A stretch of DNA of 64,000 bases. Source: CAUPWF01 sp036656615. Lineage in GTDB: Bacteria > Bacillota > Clostridia > Lachnospirales > Lachnospiraceae. Every line of letters begins with the position of its first letter. Positions within the stretch are counted from its first letter, which is position 1. The DNA lies in NCBI GenBank assembly GCA_036656615.1, contig JAVXHY010000004.1:1-64000 (forward strand), in the 5' to 3' direction. Under the pieces are notes generated by a model, which saw nothing but the letters and a program-made list of their open reading frames with translations, ran no database searches and had not been told where the DNA came from. Below are positions 33,563-42,101 of the stretch, in pieces. A program made the translations under genes and the position numbers.

Positions 33563-34651
33563 ATGAGTAATTTACCTGAAAAAATGAAAGCTATTGTAGC
33601 CTATGCACCTGGGGACTATCGGTATGAAACCGTGGACACGCCAAGGGCTGGTGAAGGAGAAATGATTCTAAAAGTAGAAGCCTGTGGAGTGTGCGCAGGG
33701 GATACGAAAGCATTTCATGGAGCGAAAAGTTTTTGGGGTGGAGATGGTAATCCGGTTTATATTAAAGCACCTGTAATTCCGGGGCATGAATTTGTTGGTA
33801 CGGTAGTTGAAATGGGAGCAAATGTAAAAGGAAATTGGAAACTGGGAGACCGTATTTGTCCAGAGCAAATTGTTCCATGTGGAGAGTGTATGTTCTGCAA
33901 GACTGGACGTCATTGGATGTGTGAGAAACATGATTTATTTGGATTCCAGAATAATGTAAATGGTGGAATGGCAGAATATGTGAAGTTAACAAAAGAAGCT
34001 CTTCCTTATATGGTTCCGGCAGATATTCCAATTGAAAAGGCAGTTTTAATTGAACCATATGCATGTTCTTTTCACTGCGTAGAAAGAGCACAGGTGAAAA
34101 CAACAGATGTAGTTGTTCAATCAGGAGTGGGTACTTTGGGTCTGGGAATGGTAGGTGCTATTCATCAGGCTAATCCAAAATGTTTAATTGTATTAGATAT
34201 GAACGATGCCCGATTAGCAAAAGCGAAAGAATTTGGTGCTGATATTGTTATGAATCCAGCTAAAGAAGATGTAGTTGCAAAGATAAAAGAGATGACAGGT
34301 GGTTATGGTTGTGACATCTATATAGAAGCAACTGGACATCCATCTAGTGTACAGCAAGGTCTTGAAGCTATTCGTAAAATGGGAAGATTTGTAGAGTTTT
34401 CTGTATTTGGAGATAAAGTAACCGTAGATTGGAGTATTATCTCTGATAGGAAAGAGCTTGATTTATTAGGTGTTCATCTAAGTCCATTCTGCTATGATAT
34501 AGTTATTGATTGGATTAAAAATGGAAAGCTTCCTACAGAAGGAGTTGTAACAGATAAATTTTCCCTAGCAAACTGGGAAGAAGCTTTTGATCTTGCAACT
34601 ACTGGAGCAAATGGAGCATTAAAGGTTATCCTTATCCCGGATATGGCGTAA
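33563..34651 (+). CDS. zinc alcohol dehydrogenase, erythritol/L-threitol dehydrogenase-like
   Basis: The 362 residues form a medium-chain zinc dehydrogenase. The catalytic zinc site is in ACGVCAGDTKAFHG and IPGHEFVG; the structural zinc in PCGECMFCKTGRHWMC has four Cys. The Rossmann region contains SGVGTLGLGMVG and VLDMNDARL, where Asp favours NAD. The N-terminal EKMKAIVAYAPGDYRYE and overall pattern resemble proteins annotated as erythritol/L-threitol dehydrogenase (EltD). It would oxidise an incoming alditol to a ketose. With LyxK, UlaE and AraD present, xylitol to L-xylulose is an alternative reaction. AAGGAGG precedes the start. Confidence 0.87.
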   Translation: MSNLPEKMKAIVAYAPGDYRYETVDTPRAGEGEMILKVEACGVCAGDTKAFHGAKSFWGGDGNPVYIKAPVIPGHEFVGTVVEMGANVKGNWKLGDRICPEQIVPCGECMFCKTGRHWMCEKHDLFGFQNNVNGGMAEYVKLTKEALPYMVPADIPIEKAVLIEPYACSFHCVERAQVKTTDVVVQSGVGTLGLGMVGAIHQANPKCLIVLDMNDARLAKAKEFGADIVMNPAKEDVVAKIKEMTGGYGCDIYIEATGHPSSVQQGLEAIRKMGRFVEFSVFGDKVTVDWSIISDRKELDLLGVHLSPFCYDIVIDWIKNGKLPTEGVVTDKFSLANWEEAFDLATTGANGALKVILIPDMA

Positions 34652-34717
34652 AGAACGAGTAAAGTTAGAAATAAAAGTTATGAATGATAAGGAACGCAGA
34701 CGGAGGAGGACCAAAAT

Positions 34718-35713
34718 ATGCAGAGAATATTAAATGATCCAGATTTTATAGTAGATGAGATGCTGAAGGGCTTCTTAAAAACACATTCGGATATAGTAGA
34801 GAAAACAGAAAATCCTCGTGTAGTCAAAGCAACCAAAATCGCGGCTGATAAAGTAGGAATTGTGACTGGAGGAGGCTCTGGTCATAAACCGGCATTTATT
34901 GGTTATGTTGGAGAAAATATGTGTGATGCAGTAGCAGTAGGGGAGATTTGCTCTTCCCCTACCGCAGCAGCTTTTCTAGATGCTTGTAAGGTAGCAGATC
35001 AAGGGAAGGGTGTTGCTTGTTTGTACGGAAATTATTCCGGAGATAATATGAATGTAAAAATGGCTGTTAAGATGGCTAAAAAACAAGGGCTTACGGTAAA
35101 AACAGTAGTAGCCAACGATGATGTGGCGTCAGCACCTAAGGATCAGAGAGAAAAACGTCGAGGCGTTGCTGGAGAGATACTTATGTGGAAAGTTGGAGGT
35201 GCAAAGGCGGTAAAAGGTGGCAATTTAGACGAAGTTATTACAGCAGCACAAAAGGCAATTGATTGTACACGGAGCGTAGGAATTGGTTTAACCCCTTGCA
35301 CTCTCCCGGCGGTGGGCCATCCGAATTTTGAAATCAAGGATGGAACCATGGAAGTAGGAATTGGTCATCATGGTGAACCGGGAATAGAGATTTGTCCATT
35401 GGAGACGGCAGCACAAATGGCCAAAAGAATGGTGGATATTGTTTTGCCAGATTATCCATTTGTATCCGGAGATGAAGTTGTGGTATTGGTATCAGGCCTG
35501 GGAGCAACACCTATTATGGAGTTATATGTCTTATATGATGAAATTGATAAATTACTTACTGAAAAAGGAATTCATACCCACAGATCATATGTAGGCAATT
35601 ATTTTACATCTCTTGATATGATGGGAGCAACCTTGACAATTATGAAGTTGGATGAAGAACTCAAAGAATTAATAGATATGCCAGTAAACACAATGGGCTT
35701 AAAACAATTCTAA
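34718..35713 (+). CDS. dhaK: dihydroxyacetone/tetrulose kinase subunit DhaK
   Basis: The 331 residues match DhaK in length and motifs: IVTGGGSGHKPAF (His56), the nucleotide-independent Dak1 fold, GNYSGDNMN and GIGHHGEPG, whose His218 covalently binds the ketone as a hemiaminal. Substrates of this family include dihydroxyacetone and L- or D-erythrulose. A DhaL gene follows after 17 bp but no DhaM phosphotransfer subunit is seen, so it may be ATP-dependent like the tetrulose kinases. It is in the same operon as the alditol dehydrogenase. Confidence 0.9.
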   Translation: MQRILNDPDFIVDEMLKGFLKTHSDIVEKTENPRVVKATKIAADKVGIVTGGGSGHKPAFIGYVGENMCDAVAVGEICSSPTAAAFLDACKVADQGKGVACLYGNYSGDNMNVKMAVKMAKKQGLTVKTVVANDDVASAPKDQREKRRGVAGEILMWKVGGAKAVKGGNLDEVITAAQKAIDCTRSVGIGLTPCTLPAVGHPNFEIKDGTMEVGIGHHGEPGIEICPLETAAQMAKRMVDIVLPDYPFVSGDEVVVLVSGLGATPIMELYVLYDEIDKLLTEKGIHTHRSYVGNYFTSLDMMGATLTIMKLDEELKELIDMPVNTMGLKQF

Positions 35714-35730
35714 AGAAAGGTGAAAATCAT

Positions 35731-36369
35731 ATGAGTGCATTTAAAAATGCAAATGGAAAGTCAGTTTTAATGAAGATGGTAAAAGCGATTCAACAAAATA
35801 AAGCTTATTTGGGTGAAGTGGATGGCTTAATAGGTGACGGCGATCATGGGATGAACATGAACAAAGGATTTAGCGTATTTGAGGAACGTTTTCAAGAGGA
35901 AGACTTTAGTTTTACAGAAGGTTTGGATGAATTGGGTATGATTTTACTCAACGAAATTGGTGGATCCATGGGTCCTATTTATGGAACTATTTTAATTGAT
36001 ACAGCTGAAGCAGGAGAGGAACTTGAAGAAATCTCGGTATTAGATTTAGGAAATATGCTAAAAAAGGGATTGGAAGGTTTATGTGAGATCGTAGAGGCAA
36101 AGGTAGGGGATAAGACATTGGTAGATACGTTGTCTCCAGCAGTTGATTCTTTAATCCTTTCAGGAGAAGCGGGAGAAGATTTCCAAAAAGCTTTGGATAA
36201 GATGAAAGTAGCAGCAGAAATAGGTCGTGATTCCACTAAAGATATGGTGGCAAAATATGGACGATCCAGTCGTCTTGGAGAGCGCTCAAGAGGAGTTCTT
36301 GATGCGGGAGCCACATCGTGTTGTATTATTCTTACGGCTATGGCAGATGGGATTTTGGAATTAGTATAA
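35731..36369 (+). CDS. dhaL: dihydroxyacetone/tetrulose kinase subunit DhaL
   Basis: The 212 residues are a stand-alone Dak2 domain. GDGDHGMNMNKGF supplies the Asp cluster that holds the two magnesium ions and the ADP or ATP. GGSMGPIYGT and GRSSRLGERSRGVLDAGA are the other conserved loops. In PTS-linked systems DhaL keeps ADP bound and is rephosphorylated by DhaM. In ATP-using enzymes DhaL binds exchangeable ATP. Without DhaM here the second mode is plausible. It ends the operon before a terminator. Confidence 0.9.
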   Translation: MSAFKNANGKSVLMKMVKAIQQNKAYLGEVDGLIGDGDHGMNMNKGFSVFEERFQEEDFSFTEGLDELGMILLNEIGGSMGPIYGTILIDTAEAGEELEEISVLDLGNMLKKGLEGLCEIVEAKVGDKTLVDTLSPAVDSLILSGEAGEDFQKALDKMKVAAEIGRDSTKDMVAKYGRSSRLGERSRGVLDAGATSCCIILTAMADGILELV

Positions 36370-36383
36370 GTGATAAATAGATG

Positions 36384-36415
36384 AAGAGGAGGGAGCAAAT
36401 TCTGCCACTCCTCTT
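36384..36415 (+). terminator. terminator of the polyol operon
   Basis: AAGAGGAG and CTCCTCTT pair around a 16-nt loop, and TTCTG follows. Confidence 0.7.
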
Positions 36416-36438
36416 TTCTGAATTTTCAAAATCTAGAA

Positions 36439-37152
36439 TCAAGAAGTTAATCCTGAAAAATTAGAAGCAATATTTTCTACTGACATGCCGCCAGAAGTTG
36501 GAGAAGTAATCATAATCATTAAAATAAAATTCTCATGATTTTTGAGATAAAATTTCTGAGTCATTCCCTCTTTTGTAGCGGTCGCAGAGAAGGTTACATA
36601 AGTTTCATTTAAAAATTCTTCTTCTGAAGTGTCTGTGATATCAAACTTGACTGTGGGGTGTCCCAAAAGTCCTTTTTTTAATGTTTCTGCGAATTCAGGC
36701 AGTGTAATTTCTTTATTTTCCATAACTGCACGGTTATTTAATCCAATTAATGTATTTGCCTGAGTAGGTTCATCAATTGCAGTCATCTCTAAAAGTTGCC
36801 CAATATCTCCAAGATTTTGTATGATGAGATCATTGCTTGCGTAGATTTCAGCCGTGGTATCAGAATTATACGCTAGATACTCTTCGGGTTGTATTGTCCA
36901 ATTCTCTGGTAGCGTAAATTGTAGCTTGAGGTAAGGATTCTGATATACATTTTCAACCCAAGTTCCATGAGTATAGGTGGTGGTTAACGCGATGGGTGCA
37001 GAAATCGCTTCTTTTTTCTTTTCTTTTTTTGTGTTGTCTTGACTAGTTGTTTCTTTCTTCTTAGTATCACTGTTGTTTTTTGTGTCAGTTTTACAGGCAG
37101 ACAGCGACAAAGAAAGTGTTAAAATGAGAAATAACATGATTATTTTTTTCAT
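36439..37152 (-). CDS. lipoprotein of unknown function
   Basis: The 237 residues begin with a lipoprotein signal (lipobox LSAC), a Lys/Thr/Asp-rich linker and a globular domain of about 170 residues (YQNPYLKLQFTLPENWTI, seen as NPYLKLQFTLPENW). This PENW pattern is found in small extracellular lipoproteins of Clostridia with a PsbP-like fold, whose role is unknown. It is transcribed alone from 37152 and is convergent to dhaL. No functional partner is evident. Confidence 0.8.
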   Translation of the reverse strand: MKKIIMLFLILTLSLSLSACKTDTKNNSDTKKKETTSQDNTKKEKKKEAISAPIALTTTYTHGTWVENVYQNPYLKLQFTLPENWTIQPEEYLAYNSDTTAEIYASNDLIIQNLGDIGQLLEMTAIDEPTQANTLIGLNNRAVMENKEITLPEFAETLKKGLLGHPTVKFDITDTSEEEFLNETYVTFSATATKEGMTQKFYLKNHENFILMIMITSPTSGGMSVENIASNFSGLTS

Positions 37153-37221
37153 ATAAGTACCTCCAATAAACTATATTGTAACATATTAATTTGTATTATA
37201 AAAGACTATTATAAAAGGATA

Positions 37222-38349
37222 TTACAAAAGAGCAGAATCTAAGAATTGCATAATATATGGAAGTGCAGCACCTGTAGCTACAGGCAATCCAGCTCTTTCA
37301 CTAATTTTAATAAATTTACGTTTAGTTGGGAAAGCACTTTGCTGTTGCACATAATAATGTAGAATATCAATATCGTCAGAAGTAAGATATTGTGCTAAGG
37401 TACCACCAAGAATAATATCACAATCCATTAACATATGTAAATTATCGATAGCAATGGAAAGATATTCTAGATAAGCTTTCCAACGTTTTGTAGTTGGTCT
37501 GTTTTCATTACGAAGTTTTAAGAAAAAACTATCTAGGGTTTCGTTTTCGTTTACTAAAGCATTTAAAGAACAATAAGTATCCATACAACCATTTTTTCCA
37601 CAATAACAAGGTTTTCCATTAGGTACAATGGTCATATGTTCGAAAACTCCTGTTTTTAATTCTCGACCTTTTAAAAATTTACCATCAATAATAATAGCAC
37701 CACTTAAATTGGTGCGAATATGAAAGAAAATGGCATCTGAAATTTGTGGACAGTTCCATAGTTCATCAGTTGCAGCCGCTTCGGCATCATGAATCATACT
37801 ACAAGGATAGGGTATGTATTTTGAAAATTGTTCAATGGTTAGTCCGGTGCAGTCTAAAATTTCCCCGTATGTTACGAGAGATCCATCTGAAGAAATCAGC
37901 CCTTGTAAAACAATGCCAATTCCTATAATGCTAGTAGAGGGAATGCTTAATGAATTAATAAATCGATTAACATGAGTGGATAAAGTTTTAAAATATGAAT
38001 CCACATTATTAAAATCCATGTCTATTTTACGAGAATTAAGGATAACACCATATAAATCTATTGCTACCATTTCAATGCTATGTTTCAGAATTTCCAAACC
38101 AATAGCTATTTTGGCAGTTGCATTAATTACGATGACATTAGCTTTACGCCCACCTGTTGATTCTAAATAACCATTTTTTTCAATTAGATCCATAGATTCT
38201 AATTCCTTAATATTTTGGCTAACTGTGGGTAAGCTTAGATTGAGCATTTCTGCGATTTCTTGTTTGGAAGTTTCTTTTTGATTATAAATATAAAAAAAAA
38301 TATTTTTTTTGTTTGTCTTTTTTAATTCTGTTGTATTTGTTGGTTTCAT
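37222..38349 (-). CDS. ROK-family transcriptional regulator, second copy
   Basis: The 375 residues have an N-terminal HTH (TSKQEIAEMLNLSLPTVSQ) and a ROK domain with GLEILKHSIEMVAID, GIGIVLQGLI, MIHDAEAAATDE and zinc motif PCYCGKNGCMD. Compared with the ROK protein at 26265 the first glycine pair of the phosphate loop is altered (LEI for DIT) and GVPGL is VLQGL, so it probably does not phosphorylate sugars. It is divergent from the SorC operon and may repress either flank. Confidence 0.9.
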   Translation of the reverse strand: MKPTNTTELKKTNKKNIFFYIYNQKETSKQEIAEMLNLSLPTVSQNIKELESMDLIEKNGYLESTGGRKANVIVINATAKIAIGLEILKHSIEMVAIDLYGVILNSRKIDMDFNNVDSYFKTLSTHVNRFINSLSIPSTSIIGIGIVLQGLISSDGSLVTYGEILDCTGLTIEQFSKYIPYPCSMIHDAEAAATDELWNCPQISDAIFFHIRTNLSGAIIIDGKFLKGRELKTGVFEHMTIVPNGKPCYCGKNGCMDTYCSLNALVNENETLDSFFLKLRNENRPTTKRWKAYLEYLSIAIDNLHMLMDCDIILGGTLAQYLTSDDIDILHYYVQQQSAFPTKRKFIKISERAGLPVATGAALPYIMQFLDSALL

Positions 38350-38455
38350 AATGTCCTCGCTCTCAAATCTCTAAATAATATACATGTCTATATTATAACA
38401 TGAGTTTTAAAAGGGTGCAATCATTGTGAAAAAGCTGAAAAATATTACAATATTA

Positions 38456-38484
38456 TTGACTTTTCTGTTAAATAGTTATATGAT
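38456..38484 (+). promoter_or_regulatory. promoter of the SorC operon
   Basis: TTGACT (38456-38461) and TATGAT (38479-38484) are 17 bp apart, about 60 bp before the regulator start. Confidence 0.65.
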
Positions 38485-38485
38485 A

Positions 38486-38516
38486 ATTACAAATGTAATT
38501 GTAAAATACAAATGTA
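38486..38516. promoter_or_regulatory. tandem palindromic operator before the SorC gene
   Basis: ATTACAAATGTAAT (38486-38499) is a perfect palindrome. TACAAATGTA (38507-38516) repeats its core 19 bp downstream. They start right after the -10 box, a position that would block transcription when bound. Confidence 0.6.
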
Positions 38517-38543
38517 AAAAACAAAGCATTTGATGGAGGATTT

Positions 38544-39488
38544 ATGTACGATAAATTATATATAAAAATCGCATATTGGTATTATACCTTAGGTTTAACA
38601 CAAGATGAAATTGCAAAACGATTATCTTTTACTAGACAAAAAGTCAATCATATTATTAATTCACTTGTTGATTTGGGAGTTGTGACTATTAATATTCATG
38701 GATATGAATCTGAAAATATGGAAAATGAGAGTTATCTGGAAGAGGCTTTTGGTTTAAAGAGAGCTATTATTGCATCTGATTATGGAGAATCAGAGACAGC
38801 ACTTTATAAAGTGACTAATGTTGCTGCACAATACCTAGAATCAACGATTCAGCAAGGTGATGTAATTGGACTATCCTGGGGACAGACACTATCAAATGTA
38901 ATTGCAAGTATGACATATCAAAAGCGAAGTAACTGTAGGGTAGTTCAATTGATTGGTGCTCAAAATATAGAAAAAACTGCATTGAAATCAGATGAAATTG
39001 TGAGAGAATTGGCAAATAAATTAGATTGCCCAAGCTACATGTTACACGCTCCAGTAGTAGTAGATTACGAGGAAACAAAGGAAATGTTAATGAAAGAAAA
39101 AACAGTTCGTGCTTCTTTTGATTGTATGAGAAAGTGTAATATAGGTGTATTTGGAATAGGTGAATTATCAGAAAAATCAACTATGTGTAAGCGGGGTTAT
39201 ATTCAAAAAGAAGATATGGAACGTATGCGTGCAGAGGGTTTTACATCAGATATTGGAATGAACCCAATACGTCTAGATGGGAGCTTTGACCATTGCCACC
39301 TAGAAAAAAGAATTTTAAATGCGGGGATGGATATTATTGGACAAATAGATAATGTAATAGCAGTCGCAAGCGGTATAGAAAAAGCAGAAGCTATTCTATC
39401 AGTTCTTAGAACAAAATGTGTTGATACACTTATTGTAGATGAAACTACTGCAAAAAAAATAATTCAGGAGAAAAGGAGGAGCTTATGA
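38544..39488 (+). CDS. SorC/DeoR-type sugar-binding transcriptional regulator
   Basis: The 314 residues have an N-terminal HTH (YYTLGLTQDEIAKRLSFTRQ, shown by LTQDEIAKRLSFTRQKV) and a sugar-phosphate-binding domain (GLSWGQTLSNVIASM, VQLIGAQN, GIGELSEKSTM). Members such as SorC, EryD and LsrR respond to phosphorylated sugars made by an adjacent kinase. The stop overlaps the start of the FGGY kinase (ATGA), so co-regulation is built in. The tandem palindromes just upstream are likely autoregulatory sites. Confidence 0.92.
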   Translation: MYDKLYIKIAYWYYTLGLTQDEIAKRLSFTRQKVNHIINSLVDLGVVTINIHGYESENMENESYLEEAFGLKRAIIASDYGESETALYKVTNVAAQYLESTIQQGDVIGLSWGQTLSNVIASMTYQKRSNCRVVQLIGAQNIEKTALKSDEIVRELANKLDCPSYMLHAPVVVDYEETKEMLMKEKTVRASFDCMRKCNIGVFGIGELSEKSTMCKRGYIQKEDMERMRAEGFTSDIGMNPIRLDGSFDHCHLEKRILNAGMDIIGQIDNVIAVASGIEKAEAILSVLRTKCVDTLIVDETTAKKIIQEKRRSL

Positions 39489-41017
39489 AATACATTCTTG
39501 GAGTTGATGTGGGTACTTCAAATGTGAAGGCTGTATTATTTGATGAGTATGGAAAGGAATTATGTATCAAAAGTAAGGAGTGCAAGCCGATTTACGGATT
39601 GGATAATCACGTTGAGCAGGATATGCTGTTAGTGTGGGAAATGGTTAAGCTCTGCATACATGGCGTTATGTTAGAGAAAGCTGATATTAAGGCAGGAATT
39701 GTTGGAATTGGCATTACTGGACAAGGAGAAGGATGTTGGTTAGTAGATAAATTCGGAGAGCCGGTACAGAATGCTATTTTATGGTGTGATGGGCGAGCTG
39801 TAGATGAAGTTAGGTGGATGACTGAAGATAAACCGGAAATAGGACAGCTTTATCATAGTACGACAGGCACACCTCCCCTACTTGGGAATCAAATGATGCT
39901 GCTGAAATGGATGAAAAACCATAGAAAAGAAATTTTAGATCAAGCAGATAAAGTATTATTTTGTAAAGATTGGATTCGATTAAAATTAACGGGTGAGATT
40001 CATACGGAACTAACGGATAGTATTACTTCCTTATTAAATGTAAAGGATGAAACAATTGCTGTTGATTTGATGAAAACCATGAAAATCGAAGAATATTATC
40101 CTTATTTAACAGAACCAGTAACATCTGAAACAATTGTTGGAACCGTATTGGATTCGTTATCTGAAGAATTGGAACTTCCAAAGGGCTTGCCTGTGATTGC
40201 GGGGGCACTGGATACTTCGGCGACAGCTGTTGGATTGGGTGCGATTCACGAGAAAGATGTATGTGTTATCTTGGGGACAACTTGTGCAAGTGAAATCGTA
40301 ATGAATAAAAATGATTGTGAGTTTGGAAGTCCAAATTCTAGATTTGAAAGACATCCATTAGGTGATTTATATGTTTCTTTGCAACCTACTTTAAATGGGA
40401 CTCCCAATATTGATTGGGTATTAGAACAAATAGCAAATACAAGAGATTATAATGAAATTGATCGTATTGTAGATAGTGTTCCAGTTGGATGCGGTGGTGT
40501 GGTTTACCATCCATACATCAGTGTAGCGGGAGAACGAGCACCCTTTTTTCATCCGTATGCGAGAGCAAGTTTTTTTGGGTTAAGCCAAGTTACAAAAAAG
40601 GAAACTTTAATCAGAGCTGTATATGAGGGAATTAGTTTATCTATTCGAGATTGCCTATACAACGTGGATAAAAGTGGAAAAATATTTTTGGCAGGCGGGG
40701 GTGCCAAAAGCCCGATTTGGGCACAGATGATTGCTGATGTAGTAGGAATGCAAGTAATGATTTCAGGTGGGAATGAATTAGGTGCAAAGGGAGTAGCACT
40801 TATGGTTGGTGTTCAACAAGGAATTTATGAAGATTATGAAGAAGCAGTTGCCAAAGCCTGTACTTTTAAACAGATATTCATACCAAATAAAGGTCGAAAG
40901 CAGAAATATGATTTACTATATGAATTATATAAAAATATACGTCAACAAAGTGGAGAACTATGGAATTATCGCCATCAAATGAATAAGAAAATGCGGCAAA
41001 TATCAGAGGAGGAATGA
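39485..41017 (+). CDS. FGGY-family carbohydrate kinase of unknown substrate
   Basis: The 510 residues show GVDVGTSNVKAVLFD, HVEQDMLLVWE, GITGQGEGCWL, GTTCASEIVMN and LAGGGAKSPIWAQM, the full FGGY motif set. The combination with a SorC regulator is also found for erythritol kinase (EryA/EryD) and autoinducer-2 kinase (LsrK/LsrR). The following genes (hydroxyacid dehydrogenase and FucA-like aldolase) suggest a sugar or sugar acid that is phosphorylated and then cleaved. I do not assign the substrate. The gene differs clearly from the LyxK-like kinase at 24714. Confidence 0.88.
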   Translation: MKYILGVDVGTSNVKAVLFDEYGKELCIKSKECKPIYGLDNHVEQDMLLVWEMVKLCIHGVMLEKADIKAGIVGIGITGQGEGCWLVDKFGEPVQNAILWCDGRAVDEVRWMTEDKPEIGQLYHSTTGTPPLLGNQMMLLKWMKNHRKEILDQADKVLFCKDWIRLKLTGEIHTELTDSITSLLNVKDETIAVDLMKTMKIEEYYPYLTEPVTSETIVGTVLDSLSEELELPKGLPVIAGALDTSATAVGLGAIHEKDVCVILGTTCASEIVMNKNDCEFGSPNSRFERHPLGDLYVSLQPTLNGTPNIDWVLEQIANTRDYNEIDRIVDSVPVGCGGVVYHPYISVAGERAPFFHPYARASFFGLSQVTKKETLIRAVYEGISLSIRDCLYNVDKSGKIFLAGGGAKSPIWAQMIADVVGMQVMISGGNELGAKGVALMVGVQQGIYEDYEEAVAKACTFKQIFIPNKGRKQKYDLLYELYKNIRQQSGELWNYRHQMNKKMRQISEEE

Positions 41018-41019
41018 GA

Positions 41020-42054
41020 ATGAAGATTTTTTTTACAGCAGAGTATGAAAAGGAATATCTTGAACCACTATATGAAATTGGAGAGGTTATTTTAGATGGA
41101 TGGGCAATTGGTCTTCCTAAAATGAAAGAAGAAGAATTAATGAAGAAGACACAAGATGTTGATATGATTATTACCAGTTATGATGATATCACAAGAAAGG
41201 TTATTGAAAATGCGCCTAATTTAAAATTGATTGCTGCAACTAGAGCAACTCCTGTAAACGTAGATATGGAAGCGGCAAAAGAAAGAGGAATTCCTGTACT
41301 TTATACTCCAGGAAGAAATTCAGATACAACGGCTGAAATGACGATTGGATTAATGTTTTCTATTGCAAGAAAAATTCCCATGGCTTATCGAGCTTTAAAA
41401 GAAGGAAAATATACTGGAAATCCAGATTTAAAAAAGGAAACAAAAGATGGATTAAAGGTTGATATGATTTGGGATATGGAAATGGATGCTCCTTATATGG
41501 TATTCAAGGGAACACAATTAAAGGGGAAAAAACTTGGTATTCTTGGATATGGAAGTATCGGGAAACGTGTAGGACGTATAGCTAGAGCAATTGGTATGGA
41601 ACTTTTGATTTATGATCCATATCAGTGTGAAATTGATGTTGAGGAAGTTGGAGTACATAAAGTAGAACAATTGGATGATTTAATGCAACAGGCAGATTTT
41701 ATTACTTGTCATATGAAAATTACGCCAAGTACAACAAAGATTATTAATAAGGAACGTATTGCTATGATGAAGCCTACAGCATATTTTATCAATGCCTCAC
41801 GTGGAGCAGTGCTAGATGAAGAAGCGTTAATTAATGCACTTCGAAATCACAAAATTGCAGGAGCGGCATTCGATGTTTATGCATCAGAACCTTTGGCTAG
41901 CAATCATCCTTATATCACGGAACTAGATAATGTGGTAATTACACCACATATTGCAGGAGCAACGAATGAAGTCTTAGCAAATCATACAAAGCAAATTGTA
42001 TCAGATGTAAAAAGATTTATGAATCATGAACCTTTACTATATCAATTCAAGTAA
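41020..42054 (+). CDS. D-2-hydroxyacid dehydrogenase, phosphoglycerate dehydrogenase-like
   Basis: I choose ATG 41020, eight bases after GAGGAGG; ATG 41014 overlaps the kinase stop but is too close to the ribosome site. The 344 residues have the formate/glycerate dehydrogenase build: VLYTPGRNSDTTAE at the substrate domain, GILGYGSIGKRV for NAD, YDPYQ with an acidic residue after strand two, INASRGAVLDEEAL and catalytic His in ITPHIAGAT. An insert between residues 140 and 165 is longer than in SerA. It probably oxidises or reduces an acid produced by the neighbouring kinase and aldolase. Confidence 0.87.
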   Translation: MKIFFTAEYEKEYLEPLYEIGEVILDGWAIGLPKMKEEELMKKTQDVDMIITSYDDITRKVIENAPNLKLIAATRATPVNVDMEAAKERGIPVLYTPGRNSDTTAEMTIGLMFSIARKIPMAYRALKEGKYTGNPDLKKETKDGLKVDMIWDMEMDAPYMVFKGTQLKGKKLGILGYGSIGKRVGRIARAIGMELLIYDPYQCEIDVEEVGVHKVEQLDDLMQQADFITCHMKITPSTTKIINKERIAMMKPTAYFINASRGAVLDEEALINALRNHKIAGAAFDVYASEPLASNHPYITELDNVVITPHIAGATNEVLANHTKQIVSDVKRFMNHEPLLYQFK

Positions 42055-42101
42055 CAAATTTTTGGCAAAATCTATCATACAATTAAAATGGAGGAAAGAA
42101 A

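Noticed and set aside
39485..41017. Assignment as autoinducer-2 kinase LsrK because of the SorC neighbour
   Set aside because: The rest of the operon has no LsrF, LsrG or Lsr transporter, and the kinase motifs fit FGGY kinases in general.
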